Source: Lachnospiraceae bacterium (GTDB taxonomy: Bacteria; Bacillota; Clostridia; Lachnospirales; Lachnospiraceae). Taken from it: DNA of 9,014 bases. A program made the translations under genes and the position numbers. Each line of letters starts with the position of its first letter. The first letter of the stretch is position 1. The notes below the pieces were generated by a model. It made no database searches. It was not told the origin of the DNA and worked only from the letters and a program-made list of their open reading frames with translations. Positions 1 through 6,158 of the stretch are shown here, one piece after another. The stretch is taken from the NCBI GenBank assembly GCA_017958465.1, contig JAGDCQ010000203.1, positions 1 through 9,014 of the forward strand. The letters are read 5' to 3'.

Positions 1-495
1 ATGCAACTCTTTCCCATTATCGCATGGTGCTTCAAGCAAGTGCAGAAGCTGGAATGTCTTCTTCACCAGTGCACTTTTCTTTCTTTCCGGAAACATGGGG
101 TCTAAGTAGACCACATCCGGTTTGAACCTTCCCGAACGCATGGCTTCTATGCTGTCTTCCTCAAAAAGCTCCAATCTTTTTGCGGTCTCGCAAAGAGCGT
201 CATCTGCGAGCGCGCGGTTTAAGCCGTCCCGAAGGAGAGCCGCGATCACGTGATCGGATTCAAACATCTTAACCCTAAAACCTGCTGCCGCAAGCAGGTA
301 CGAATCCTCTCCAAGGCCCGCTGTCGCGTCCAGTACTGTTATGTTATCCTGCCCTTTTAACTTAGCCGCCTTTACAAGCAGCTCGCCCCGCAGGTTGGCG
401 TCTTTGTAACGTTTCGCGTTTTTTGCGAAATCTGCTTTTATCCTGTTTTCGCCGTCGGTAAAAACAAGACCTTCCTCTGTTTCTATAAGCTCCAT
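1..495 (-). CDS. rsmJ: 16S rRNA (guanine-N2)-methyltransferase RsmJ, C-terminus cut by window edge
   Basis: Class I SAM-dependent methyltransferase of the RsmJ family. The family methylates N2 of the guanine at 16S rRNA position 1516 (E. coli numbering) in the cytoplasm. The frame is open from an ATG at 495 to the window edge, giving 165 residues out of about 250 expected, so the C-terminus is missing. Seen: SAM-binding motif I VLDATAGLGEDS (about residues 54-65), the acidic motif II residue in MFESD (about 77-81), the family-typical VIAALLRDGLNRA stretch (83-95), and the catalytic-type VVYLDPMFPERKKSALVKK block (128-146). The last is nearly diagnostic for RsmJ. GGAG lies about 7 nt before the ATG. 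The gene starts 27 bp after the sensor kinase stop and is the last visible gene of the minus-strand operon. A generic SAM methyltransferase is the only alternative, and the DPMFP/KKSALVKK block argues against it. Confidence 0.88.
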   Translation of the reverse strand, partial: MELIETEEGLVFTDGENRIKADFAKNAKRYKDANLRGELLVKAAKLKGQDNITVLDATAGLGEDSYLLAAAGFRVKMFESDHVIAALLRDGLNRALADDALCETAKRLELFEEDSIEAMRSGRFKPDVVYLDPMFPERKKSALVKKTFQLLHLLEAPCDNGKELH

Positions 496-522
496 CGTGA
501 TCTCCGTTCTAAAGTCGGGGCT

Positions 523-2748
523 TTAGGCCCGGTCGCTGAAAAACTGCTCCAGCAGGGCTTCAAGCATATCAAATTCGATGGGTTTCTTCAGGTATTCGTC
601 AAAGCCCTCCGAAAGCAGCCGGCTTCTGGCCTCCACAAGAGCGTTGGCCGTAAGGGCCACAAGCTTTGCGCTCTGCCTGTAATACTCCGAGATCCCGCGG
701 ATGCGGTTCATGGTCTCGATGCCGTCCATCTCGGGCATCATCTGATCTATGAAAACGATGGGATACTCGGCCTCTTTGCACATCTCGATAGCCTTTGCGC
801 CGCTTTCCGCCATATCCACCGTAAGTCCGTAGCACTCGAGTGTCTTGCCGGCAACCTTGAGGTTTATAAGGTTGTCGTCCACTACAAGCACGCGCTTGCC
901 GGGGAAGCGAAGCTCCCCGATGCGGGATTTGCCGGCGGCTCTCTTTTCAGCCGAGCCCTTGAAGGGCGTTGCATCCACAACATCCTGGACAAGAGCGATC
1001 CTGAAGGTGGTGCCTTCGCCGTACTTGCTTGTAACTTCTATCTTGCCGCCCATAACGTCGGTGTAGCCCTTGACGATGGCGAGCCCAAGGCCTGTCCCCT
1101 CTATGCCGGAGTGAAGGTTTTTGTTTACCTGTTCAAATGGCATAAAGATGGAGTCCAGCTCTTCCTGCTTTATTCCGACACCCGTATCCGAGATCTCGGC
1201 AACGAAAACTGCGCTCTTTTTGCCCGGGGCGATGTCTGCCGTCAGGCGGAAGGTGATACTGCCCTCGTTCGTGTATTTTACGGCGTTGTTGAGGACATTG
1301 ACAAGGATCTCCCTGCCCTTTGTCTCATCGCCGTTGATGACGGACGGCAGGTCCGGCGCAAAGTCCACCTTAAGCTCCAGGCCCTTCTTTTTGGCCTGGG
1401 GAACGATCTGCGCAAGCACGCTGTCCAGCATCTTTTCGAGGTTGTAGGTGTTGTTGTTCACGGTAACTTTGCCGGATTCAACTTTTGTTATGTCAAGGAT
1501 CTCGTTTATGAGCTTCAAAAGGTCGTAAGCGGAATCCCTTATATTCTCCATATATTCCGTCTGCTCGTCCCTCGACATCTCCTGTTTCAGGAGGATCTCC
1601 GTGAACCCGATGATTGAATTCATAGGGGTACGGATCTCGTGGGACATATTTGCAAGGAAAGTTGTCTTTGTGGTGTTTGAGAGCTCTGCCTCAGCCCTTG
1701 CGGCCTTAAGCTCGTCTATATAACGGACGCGCTCCGAAACATCCCTTACAACGGCTATATAGCCGATGGTGTCGCCGTGCCTGTCGTTGATCCGGCTAAG
1801 GCCCACAGCGCAGGGACGGTGCTTTATCTTATCCTTCAGCTCGTAGTTGACGGCACGGGTGCCGTTTTCAAAGAAACCGTCGTCCGGGAGCTCCAGGATC
1901 TGCGAGAGGGTCACGGTGTAGCCGTACCCATCCTCCTGCAGGTTGAAAAACTCTCTTCCGGCCTTGTTTGCAATACGCACCCTTGTGGTGTCGTCTGCGA
2001 TGATGATGGGCTCTTTTATGGAGTAATACATGTACTCCGCCATGTTTTCCACGTTGATGCGGTTTTTGTCAAGGTCGCGGATGGCAAGGAACACCACCGC
2101 AACGCCCAGGAACTGGGTGACATTGCTGCCCGGCAGGGAGTCGAGCCCGAGGGCCGGGAAAACAAGGTCGAAAACGGTCCCCGCAATTATCAGGATAAGG
2201 ACCACAAGGAACTTCACGCCGTAGGAGCGGAGCCTTGCGTACTCCTTGCTAACCAGCATCTTTATTACCGCATAAAGGATGTTGAGGCTCACCACTATGA
2301 AATAGCCGGTGTAGAGTATATTTATGATCCCGCTGTGGAAGGTGTAGGTCATGAACCCGAACCGCTTCGAGATATAATACGTAGTCTGTGATGGCCTTAC
2401 GGACAGGATGTAGACCGGGATCCCGAGGAGCGATACCATCTGGAAAAAGATCGTAGCCTTGCGGGAAAACCCGGCAATGGCGTTTGTAAGGCTCTGGGAG
2501 GCTATCATGAAGCCCACTGTGCCTGCGATGGCGAAACTCTTCCAGAAATGCGCCGCAGGGACCTCCGTCTGGATGTAGAGCATACTGAAGCCCAGGCTCC
2601 ACACCATACTTGAGAGCAGCATGAAGACAAACAGGCGGTGGACCGTGTCCTTAACCTGTCCGCGCGCAATATAATACAACGCGGTCGCAAAAGCTATGAT
2701 CGCGTGGAAAAGCATCAACTCTGATATTGCGTACTTGAGTTCCAACAT
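523..2748 (-). CDS. Membrane hybrid sensor histidine kinase (7TM-PAS-HisKA-HATPase-receiver)
   Basis: A 741-residue hybrid two-component kinase. Order: about seven hydrophobic helices (roughly residues 8-28, 40-60, 70-92, 98-118, 140-166, 178-198, 208-224), resembling the 7TM N-terminal domain of many clostridial kinases; a PAS-like domain (about 236-340); a HisKA dimerisation domain with H-box SHEIRTPMN and phospho-accepting His370; an HATPase domain with N-box NVLNNAVKYT (484-493), G1 DTGVGI (521-526), FMPFEQ (535-540) and G2 GTGLGLAIVK (551-560); and a C-terminal receiver with VLVVDDN (620-626), acceptor Asp668, Thr700 and Lys722. All key residues are present, so it should be active. There is no HPt domain and no separate response regulator in the window, so its phosphorelay partner must be elsewhere. 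The ATG at 2748 is preceded by AAAGGG at a usable distance, with GGAGG further up. It lies 27 bp after the thiamine pyrophosphokinase stop. The signal sensed is unknown. Confidence 0.93.
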   Translation of the reverse strand: MLELKYAISELMLFHAIIAFATALYYIARGQVKDTVHRLFVFMLLSSMVWSLGFSMLYIQTEVPAAHFWKSFAIAGTVGFMIASQSLTNAIAGFSRKATIFFQMVSLLGIPVYILSVRPSQTTYYISKRFGFMTYTFHSGIINILYTGYFIVVSLNILYAVIKMLVSKEYARLRSYGVKFLVVLILIIAGTVFDLVFPALGLDSLPGSNVTQFLGVAVVFLAIRDLDKNRINVENMAEYMYYSIKEPIIIADDTTRVRIANKAGREFFNLQEDGYGYTVTLSQILELPDDGFFENGTRAVNYELKDKIKHRPCAVGLSRINDRHGDTIGYIAVVRDVSERVRYIDELKAARAEAELSNTTKTTFLANMSHEIRTPMNSIIGFTEILLKQEMSRDEQTEYMENIRDSAYDLLKLINEILDITKVESGKVTVNNNTYNLEKMLDSVLAQIVPQAKKKGLELKVDFAPDLPSVINGDETKGREILVNVLNNAVKYTNEGSITFRLTADIAPGKKSAVFVAEISDTGVGIKQEELDSIFMPFEQVNKNLHSGIEGTGLGLAIVKGYTDVMGGKIEVTSKYGEGTTFRIALVQDVVDATPFKGSAEKRAAGKSRIGELRFPGKRVLVVDDNLINLKVAGKTLECYGLTVDMAESGAKAIEMCKEAEYPIVFIDQMMPEMDGIETMNRIRGISEYYRQSAKLVALTANALVEARSRLLSEGFDEYLKKPIEFDMLEALLEQFFSDRA

Positions 2749-2775
2749 GTCTGTCCCTTTAGTCCTCCGGCTGTT

Positions 2776-3483
2776 TTAGTTGTCCTTTCGGCAAAGCATT
2801 ACGGTTACTTCGCCGCGGACCGCAATAGTGCTGGTGCCGGCAGCCATCTCATTGCTGACGCCCAGGGGAAAAGCGCCCGTAAGTTCTATCCCTGTTCCAT
2901 CATACGCTGTTCCGTCAAGATCAACCTTTGCCCTGCTCTGAGTGAAGATAGAAAGATAGCAGTCCGACGGGCGTATGAGCCGTGTTACGGCCTCAGGCAT
3001 AGTGAAGGAGGGCTTTCCTCCCGGGTCACCGTTGTCGAAAAAACGGATCTTCCTGTCCGATATCTCCGCCGTCTCGTTGGTGAGGGCAAAAGATACGGTG
3101 GAATCATCAAGATAAACGATCCTCAGGGCCGGCAGCCCGTAGAAAAGCTGCTGCAGGTTGGAGATCGTGTGGTCAAGCCGCTTGCCGCCGAAAGCGCCCA
3201 ACACAAAAGCCGTGTCAAACATAAGCTCCTTTGCGCGGTCTATGGCAAGCATGGTGTCAGGCTTGTCCTTCCGTACCGGAAAAACCTCGGTATCGGGGTC
3301 ATCCGGCACAAATCCGAGGGAATCGAAATCCCCTATGACTATATCGGGCTTAACGCCCTTTTCCTTCAGGAAACGGTACCCGCCGTCTATCCCAAAGATA
3401 AACGGCCGGGGCCCTGTCCCTGTAAGCGCCTTAAAATACTCTTCCGAAATATCGCCGGCTGCTACAAATATGCATGGTTTCAT
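2776..3483 (-). CDS. thiN: Thiamine pyrophosphokinase
   Basis: Transfers pyrophosphate from ATP to thiamine to make thiamine diphosphate, the active cofactor; cytoplasmic, thiamine salvage. The 235-residue length is slightly above the usual 205-225. Seen: GIDGGYRFL (31-39), the acidic substrate and metal site PDIVIGDFDSL (46-56), the KDKPDTMLAID segment (72-82) matching the family KDxTDTExAL motif, GGKRLDHTISNLQQL (99-113), and the C-terminal thiamine-binding-type segment PLGVSNE (206-212). The Glu usual in the DTE motif is replaced (DTML), a mild deviation. Its ATG overlaps the patB stop by 4 bp (ATGA), which suggests translational coupling to patB. No THI-box riboswitch is visible in front of this operon, so thiamine feedback at RNA level is not evident. 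The symbol thiN follows the Bacillus gene. Confidence 0.92.
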   Translation of the reverse strand: MKPCIFVAAGDISEEYFKALTGTGPRPFIFGIDGGYRFLKEKGVKPDIVIGDFDSLGFVPDDPDTEVFPVRKDKPDTMLAIDRAKELMFDTAFVLGAFGGKRLDHTISNLQQLFYGLPALRIVYLDDSTVSFALTNETAEISDRKIRFFDNGDPGGKPSFTMPEAVTRLIRPSDCYLSIFTQSRAKVDLDGTAYDGTGIELTGAFPLGVSNEMAAGTSTIAVRGEVTVMLCRKDN

Positions 3484-4640
3484 AACCTTTCCACACCCCG
3501 CCTTAACCTTTCAAGCCCATCCTCAAGTGTTACCCTCGGACACGCCACATTCATGCGTAAAAAGTGCTTTCCCGCATCTCCGTACACGCTTCCTGCGGAA
3601 AGGTAAAGGCCTGTCTCTTTTCTTAAAAATGCGGCAAACTCGGTGCTTTCCACGCCAAGCTTGCTTATATCAAGCCATACAAGGTACGTGGCATCGCCTT
3701 TGACTGCCCGTATCTGCGGTATTTCTTCTTCTACAAACTTTTCAGCGATGCGCCTGTTCTCAAACAGATACTCTCTTGCCTCGTCCAGCCATTCCCCGCC
3801 CTCGTTAAAGGCCGCTATAGGCGCATGGAGCGCAAAAACGCTGGGTTCCGCAACTTCATCCGTGTTTATTCCGCGCCAAACCTTGTGCCTCAAGAACTTG
3901 TCGGGCACAAATATGGCCGCCGTCTGAACTCCCGGAATGCTGAAGGCCTTTGTGGGAGCGATGCAGGTGATGCTCACTTCCCTGCAGGTATCCGAAACAG
4001 AAGCAAAAGGAACGTAGAGCTTCCCGGGTTCAGTAATATCGCAATGGATCTCATCGGAAACCACGGTGACTCCGTACTTTTTCGCAAGTTCTCCCACACG
4101 GGCCAGGTCATCCCTGCTCCATATCTTTCCCGCCGGGTTCTGGGGATTGCAAAGGATCATAAGAGAAGCCTGGGGATCGGCCATCTTTTCCTCAAGGTCC
4201 TCAAAGTCCATGGAATAAGCGCCGTTCTCGTATTTGAGCGGGCTTTCCCAAACTCTGCAACCGTTGTTTATTATGCTGTTGAAAAAGATGTTATAGACCG
4301 GTGTCTGGATTATCACTTTTTCATTGGGCGTTGTGAGCTTTCGCACGATGGAAGAAATGGCCGGGATCACGCCGGTGCAGAACATGAGCCATTCCTTTTC
4401 GATCACAAAGCCATGCCTGTTCTTCCACCAGTTGATGTATGCGTCATACCATTCGTCGTTAACGTCGGTATACCCGAAAACACCGTGCTCCACCCTTTTC
4501 TTTAAGGCCTCTGTTATTTCCGGTGCGGTCTTAAAATCCATGTCCGCAACCCACATCGGGAGCTCGTTCTCCGCCACGTCCCACTTGATGGAGTCCGTAT
4601 TTCTGCGATCTGCAACAGTATCAAAATCGTATTTTTTCAT
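3480..4640 (-). CDS. patB: PatB/MalY-family PLP-dependent cystathionine beta-lyase (C-S lyase)
   Basis: Fold-type I PLP enzyme of the MalY/PatB branch. The family splits the C-S bond of cystathionine or cysteine-like substrates to give pyruvate, ammonia and a thiol or sulfide; cytoplasmic. With the ATG at 4640 the protein is 386 residues, matching family members (about 387-390). Seen: N-terminal signature LPMWVADMDF (27-36), VFGYTD (54-59), TPVYNIFF with cofactor-stacking Tyr116, CNPQNPAGK (164-172), SDEIHCD with Asp196, the Schiff-base Lys231 in APTKAFSIPG, and LRMNVACPR with substrate-type Arg362. A longer reading from a TTG at 4667 is possible but overlaps the upstream gene by 26 bp and adds nine residues not typical of the family. 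The ATG lies one base after the upstream TGA, with AAGGA about 12 nt before it, so translation is probably coupled. Exact substrate cannot be told; MalY-like regulatory roles also exist in this family. Confidence 0.9.
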   Translation of the reverse strand: MKKYDFDTVADRRNTDSIKWDVAENELPMWVADMDFKTAPEITEALKKRVEHGVFGYTDVNDEWYDAYINWWKNRHGFVIEKEWLMFCTGVIPAISSIVRKLTTPNEKVIIQTPVYNIFFNSIINNGCRVWESPLKYENGAYSMDFEDLEEKMADPQASLMILCNPQNPAGKIWSRDDLARVGELAKKYGVTVVSDEIHCDITEPGKLYVPFASVSDTCREVSITCIAPTKAFSIPGVQTAAIFVPDKFLRHKVWRGINTDEVAEPSVFALHAPIAAFNEGGEWLDEAREYLFENRRIAEKFVEEEIPQIRAVKGDATYLVWLDISKLGVESTEFAAFLRKETGLYLSAGSVYGDAGKHFLRMNVACPRVTLEDGLERLRRGVERL

Positions 4641-4641
4641 T

Positions 4642-5529
4642 TCAGACTTTATTCCTTCTCCACTCAACGACTTCTTCGGTCTTTCCTACTGCCTTGCAGG
4701 TGATCCTGGTCTTTTCCGGGTCCACAAGGTCCTTCTCCACTATCAGAGTTTCGATCTCGGGAGCGTTTATCGTACCGCTGATCGGGTTAAATACACTGTC
4801 GATCTTGGTTGTGATCTCTGCGTTTATGTCCTTGGAATATTCAAAGGAAAGGGTTGTATTGATCAGCTTGCAATTCTTCATCGTCAGGCTGTCGATGTAA
4901 CACAGCCCCTGCAGGCTTTCCAGCGTACAGTTGACAAAGGTCAGATTTTTTGAGTTCCAGCCCAGGTATTCACCGCAAATGTAGGAATCGTAAACCGTCG
5001 CATTTTCCGTGTTCCAGAAGGAATCCTTGGAAAGAAGCACGGACTTCCTGACTGTAATGTTCTTTCCGCCATCGAAGGCATAGTTACCGTCAAGCCTTAA
5101 GCGTTCAATTTCTATATCTTCGGAATTCATGCCAAAGTAATTTCCCTTGGCAACAACATTATTAAGCTTGATGTTTTTGCACATCCAGAAGGTTTCATCT
5201 GCATGGGTCATATCCACGTTTTCAAGGGTCACACCGTCGCACCTGCGGAAGTTCTTGGGCGCGGTAATGAGCGAATCCTTCACGTATATATTTTTCGTAT
5301 ACCACACACCGGAGCGGGCCATCTCAAACCAGTTGCAGTTTTCAACCATCACATCCTCTGCGTACCAGAGGGGGTATTTGTATTTGAACTGGGAATTGCG
5401 AACGCGGACATTCCTGCTCTCCTTGAGTGGAGACTCTCCGTTATCAAAAATACAGTCAACTATGTCTGCGTCCTTAACGCTGTACAGGGCGCGTTCACCT
5501 TCAAGAAACAAAGTGTTATAAGTCTTCAT
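4642..5529 (-). CDS. DUF3737 family right-handed beta-helix protein
   Basis: A 295-residue protein of the DUF3737 family, predicted to fold as a right-handed parallel beta-helix. The family has no proven activity that I know of, although entries are sometimes labelled hydrolase because of pectate-lyase-like folds. Seen: recurrent rungs of about 20-24 residues with alternating hydrophobics and Asn-rich turns, for instance NVRVRNSQF, NIYVKDSLI, NIKLNNVVA, NITVRKSVL, NATVYDSYI, NLTFVNCTL. Strongly conserved family blocks include GESPLKES, KYPLWY, APKNFRRC, DSFWNTENATVYDSYICGEYLGWNSKNL and CKLINTTLSFEYS (the long block is about 19 residues either side of its middle). There is no signal peptide or membrane segment, so it is probably cytoplasmic. 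The ATG at 5529 is preferred over a TTG at 5535 because GGAGG (5536-5540) sits 6 nt before it. It is the first gene of the operon and ends 1 bp before patB. Confidence 0.9.
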   Translation of the reverse strand: MKTYNTLFLEGERALYSVKDADIVDCIFDNGESPLKESRNVRVRNSQFKYKYPLWYAEDVMVENCNWFEMARSGVWYTKNIYVKDSLITAPKNFRRCDGVTLENVDMTHADETFWMCKNIKLNNVVAKGNYFGMNSEDIEIERLRLDGNYAFDGGKNITVRKSVLLSKDSFWNTENATVYDSYICGEYLGWNSKNLTFVNCTLESLQGLCYIDSLTMKNCKLINTTLSFEYSKDINAEITTKIDSVFNPISGTINAPEIETLIVEKDLVDPEKTRITCKAVGKTEEVVEWRRNKV

Positions 5530-5535
5530 CGACAA

Positions 5536-5540
5536 CCTCC
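5536..5540 (-). promoter_or_regulatory. Ribosome binding site of the DUF3737 gene
   Basis: GGAGG on the minus strand with a 6-nt spacer to the ATG at 5529. This site fixes the start at 5529. The in-frame TTG at 5535 would lie directly against it and could not use it. Confidence 0.85.
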
Positions 5541-5591
5541 GAATAATCTCTTAACCCAGACTTATCTGTCTAAGTTAGCGGACCCACTCAA

Positions 5592-5625
5592 ATTATATTT
5601 TATCACACAATAGGGGCTCTTGCAA
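5592..5625 (-). promoter_or_regulatory. Promoter of the DUF3737-patB-thiN-kinase-rsmJ operon
   Basis: On the minus strand TTGCAA (5620-5625) is followed after 17 bp by TAAAAT (5597-5602). A perfect TATAAT (5592-5597) overlaps the next five bases. Either fits a housekeeping sigma promoter with a start near 5585-5590 and a leader of about 55-60 nt. The early leader holds a small inverted repeat, ACTTA/TAAGT (5560-5564 and 5571-5575), which may be an operator or chance. No promoter of similar quality was seen inside the gene cluster, in keeping with one transcript. Confidence 0.6.
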
Positions 5626-5640
5626 CCTTGAGTACTTCCG

Positions 5641-5820
5641 CGGGGCACTTCCGCCCAAGGATTTCCGAGACGGGAGGTGGGCCAGAAGTCCCTAAGGGGC
5701 AGTTCTGTGGCATCCCCGGAAATCGAGTGCCGCCGGGCGACCCTCGACTTCCTTAGTATGCAGGCGGACTGGCATGAAAGGGAGCTTTATCCCGTCTGTT
5801 TAGGACGGAAGTGTACCCCG
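5641..5820 (+). ncRNA. Candidate structured noncoding RNA, raiA-like architecture (strand not certain)
   Basis: No plausible protein gene lies here, but nested pairing does. P1: CGGGG plus CACTTCCG (5641-5653) pairs with CGGAAGTG, TA bulge, CCCCG (5806-5820), 13 bp. P2: AGACGGGA (5668-5675) with TCCCGTCT (5790-5797), 8 bp perfect. Inside are P3 (5681-5711, AGAAGTCCC/GGGGC-AG-TTCT plus GCC/GGC), P4 (5718-5727 with 5743-5752, nine pairs and one A-C), P5 (ATGC/GCAT, 5758-5775) and P6 (AAAG/CTTT, 5777-5788). The P4 loop CCGCC (5730-5734) can pair with GGCGG (5763-5767) in the P5 loop. Purine-rich unpaired segments favour the plus strand. Against that, two mismatches, one inside P4 and one just inside P1, become G-U on the minus strand, while P3 and P5 give the reverse. 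Length, closing helix and loop-loop contact resemble clostridial raiA RNA; tmRNA, RNase P, 4.5S and known riboswitch hallmarks are absent. The raiA name is a guess; that a structured RNA exists is better supported. Confidence 0.5.
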
Positions 5821-5977
5821 GATAGCAAAAAGCTTGGGTTGGAGCACATTTTGACTTTTATTTGCCCTATGGTCGATAGAAACCGAGGTAGGGTTCACCC
5901 TACCGTAGAAGACAGCGAAATACACTGTATGATACATCACAAGTGTGGTTTGCCAACGTTTACTTGACAGCGGTGTA
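5821..5977. other. Noncoding spacer with a GGTAGGG/CCCTACC hairpin
   Basis: This stretch has no convincing gene. It holds a perfect 7-bp hairpin with a 4-nt loop, GGTAGGG-TTCA-CCCTACC (5887-5904), lacking a T-tract on either strand, so it is not an intrinsic terminator. A second CCCTA copy at 5865-5869 can compete for the TAGGG arm. An 11-bp palindrome, TGTATGATACA, lies at 5926-5936. The stretch may be the 3' part of the neighbouring RNA element, or the 5' part if that RNA is read from the minus strand. Confidence 0.45.
5929..5956 (-). promoter_or_regulatory. Possible second minus-strand promoter
   Basis: On the minus strand TTGGCA (5951-5956) is followed after 16 bp by TATCAT (5929-5934); each matches consensus at five of six positions. 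The -10 lies within the palindrome TGTATGATACA (5926-5936), which could be an operator. A start near 5922 would transcribe the structured element in the minus sense and give the DUF3737 operon a leader of almost 400 nt. This could equally be a chance match. Confidence 0.25.
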
Positions 5978-6007
5978 TTCTCCTCCCATCTTGCAATGGC
6001 GGGGGAA
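5978..6007. repeat. Imperfect dyad centred on the uppP -35 box
   Basis: TTCTCCTCCCAT (5978-5989) and ATGGCGGGGGAA (5996-6007) flank a 6-bp centre, CTTGCA. As a DNA dyad 9 of 12 positions match; as RNA 11 of 12 pair, counting two G-U. Its centre overlaps the uppP -35 hexamer TTGCAA (5991-5996), a usual position for an operator. No regulator is encoded nearby, and no T-tract follows, so it is not a terminator. Confidence 0.35.
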
Positions 6008-6019
6008 TAATGCTATAAT
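5991..6019 (+). promoter_or_regulatory. Promoter of uppP-degV
   Basis: TTGCAA (5991-5996), a 17-bp spacer and a perfect TATAAT (6014-6019) preceded by TGC, i.e. an extended -10. This is the strongest promoter in the window. The start is expected near 6026, leaving a leader of about 130 nt before uppP. The -35 hexamer is identical to that of the divergent operon promoter. Confidence 0.75.
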
Positions 6020-6120
6020 TTCCTGAAGCGGTGTTTATTTTCATGTTATATTTCGGTGTTAGTATGCACTGGTGAAATGAAACACGAGTTTTCAAAAAGT
6101 ACAATAAATGAGGGGGATGA

Positions 6121-6149
6121 GCGGTTCCCGGGCTTGTTCGGGTTTCCGC
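6121..6149 (+). other. Hairpin in the uppP leader, between a Shine-Dalgarno-like tract and the start codon
   Basis: GCGG (6121-6124) pairs with CCGC (6146-6149) and CCCG (6127-6130) with CGGG (6139-6142), enclosing an 8-nt loop, with TT opposite TTT between the two helices. It lies after AGGGGG (6111-6116) and 9 nt before the ATG at 6159. The rest of the leader (6026-6110) is A/T-rich; I see no known riboswitch and no convincing leader peptide with a ribosome site. Confidence 0.4.
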
Positions 6150-6158
6150 GAAGAAAAA

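Noticed and set aside
509..526. CTAAAG/CTTTAG hairpin at the end of the kinase gene as a terminator
   Set aside because: Only a 6-bp stem with no T-tract; rsmJ follows after 27 bp with its own ribosome site, so readthrough is expected.
1111..1617. Long plus-strand open frames opposite the kinase and other minus-strand genes
   Set aside because: They are shadows of strongly conserved coding frames, without ribosome sites or recognisable products.
5677..5967. A 96-codon plus-strand open frame across the intergenic region
   Set aside because: No ribosome site, no recognisable family, and composition explained by the paired RNA-like element it crosses.
5964..5969. Perfect TTGACA as a -35 box on the plus strand
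   Set aside because: No acceptable -10 at 16-18 bp; the nearby TATAAT at 6014 is served by TTGCAA at 5991.
5969..6060. Repeated CGGTGT words (5971, 6029, 6054) as regulator sites
   Set aside because: Repeats of 6-8 bases are expected by chance in 600 bp; spacing is irregular.
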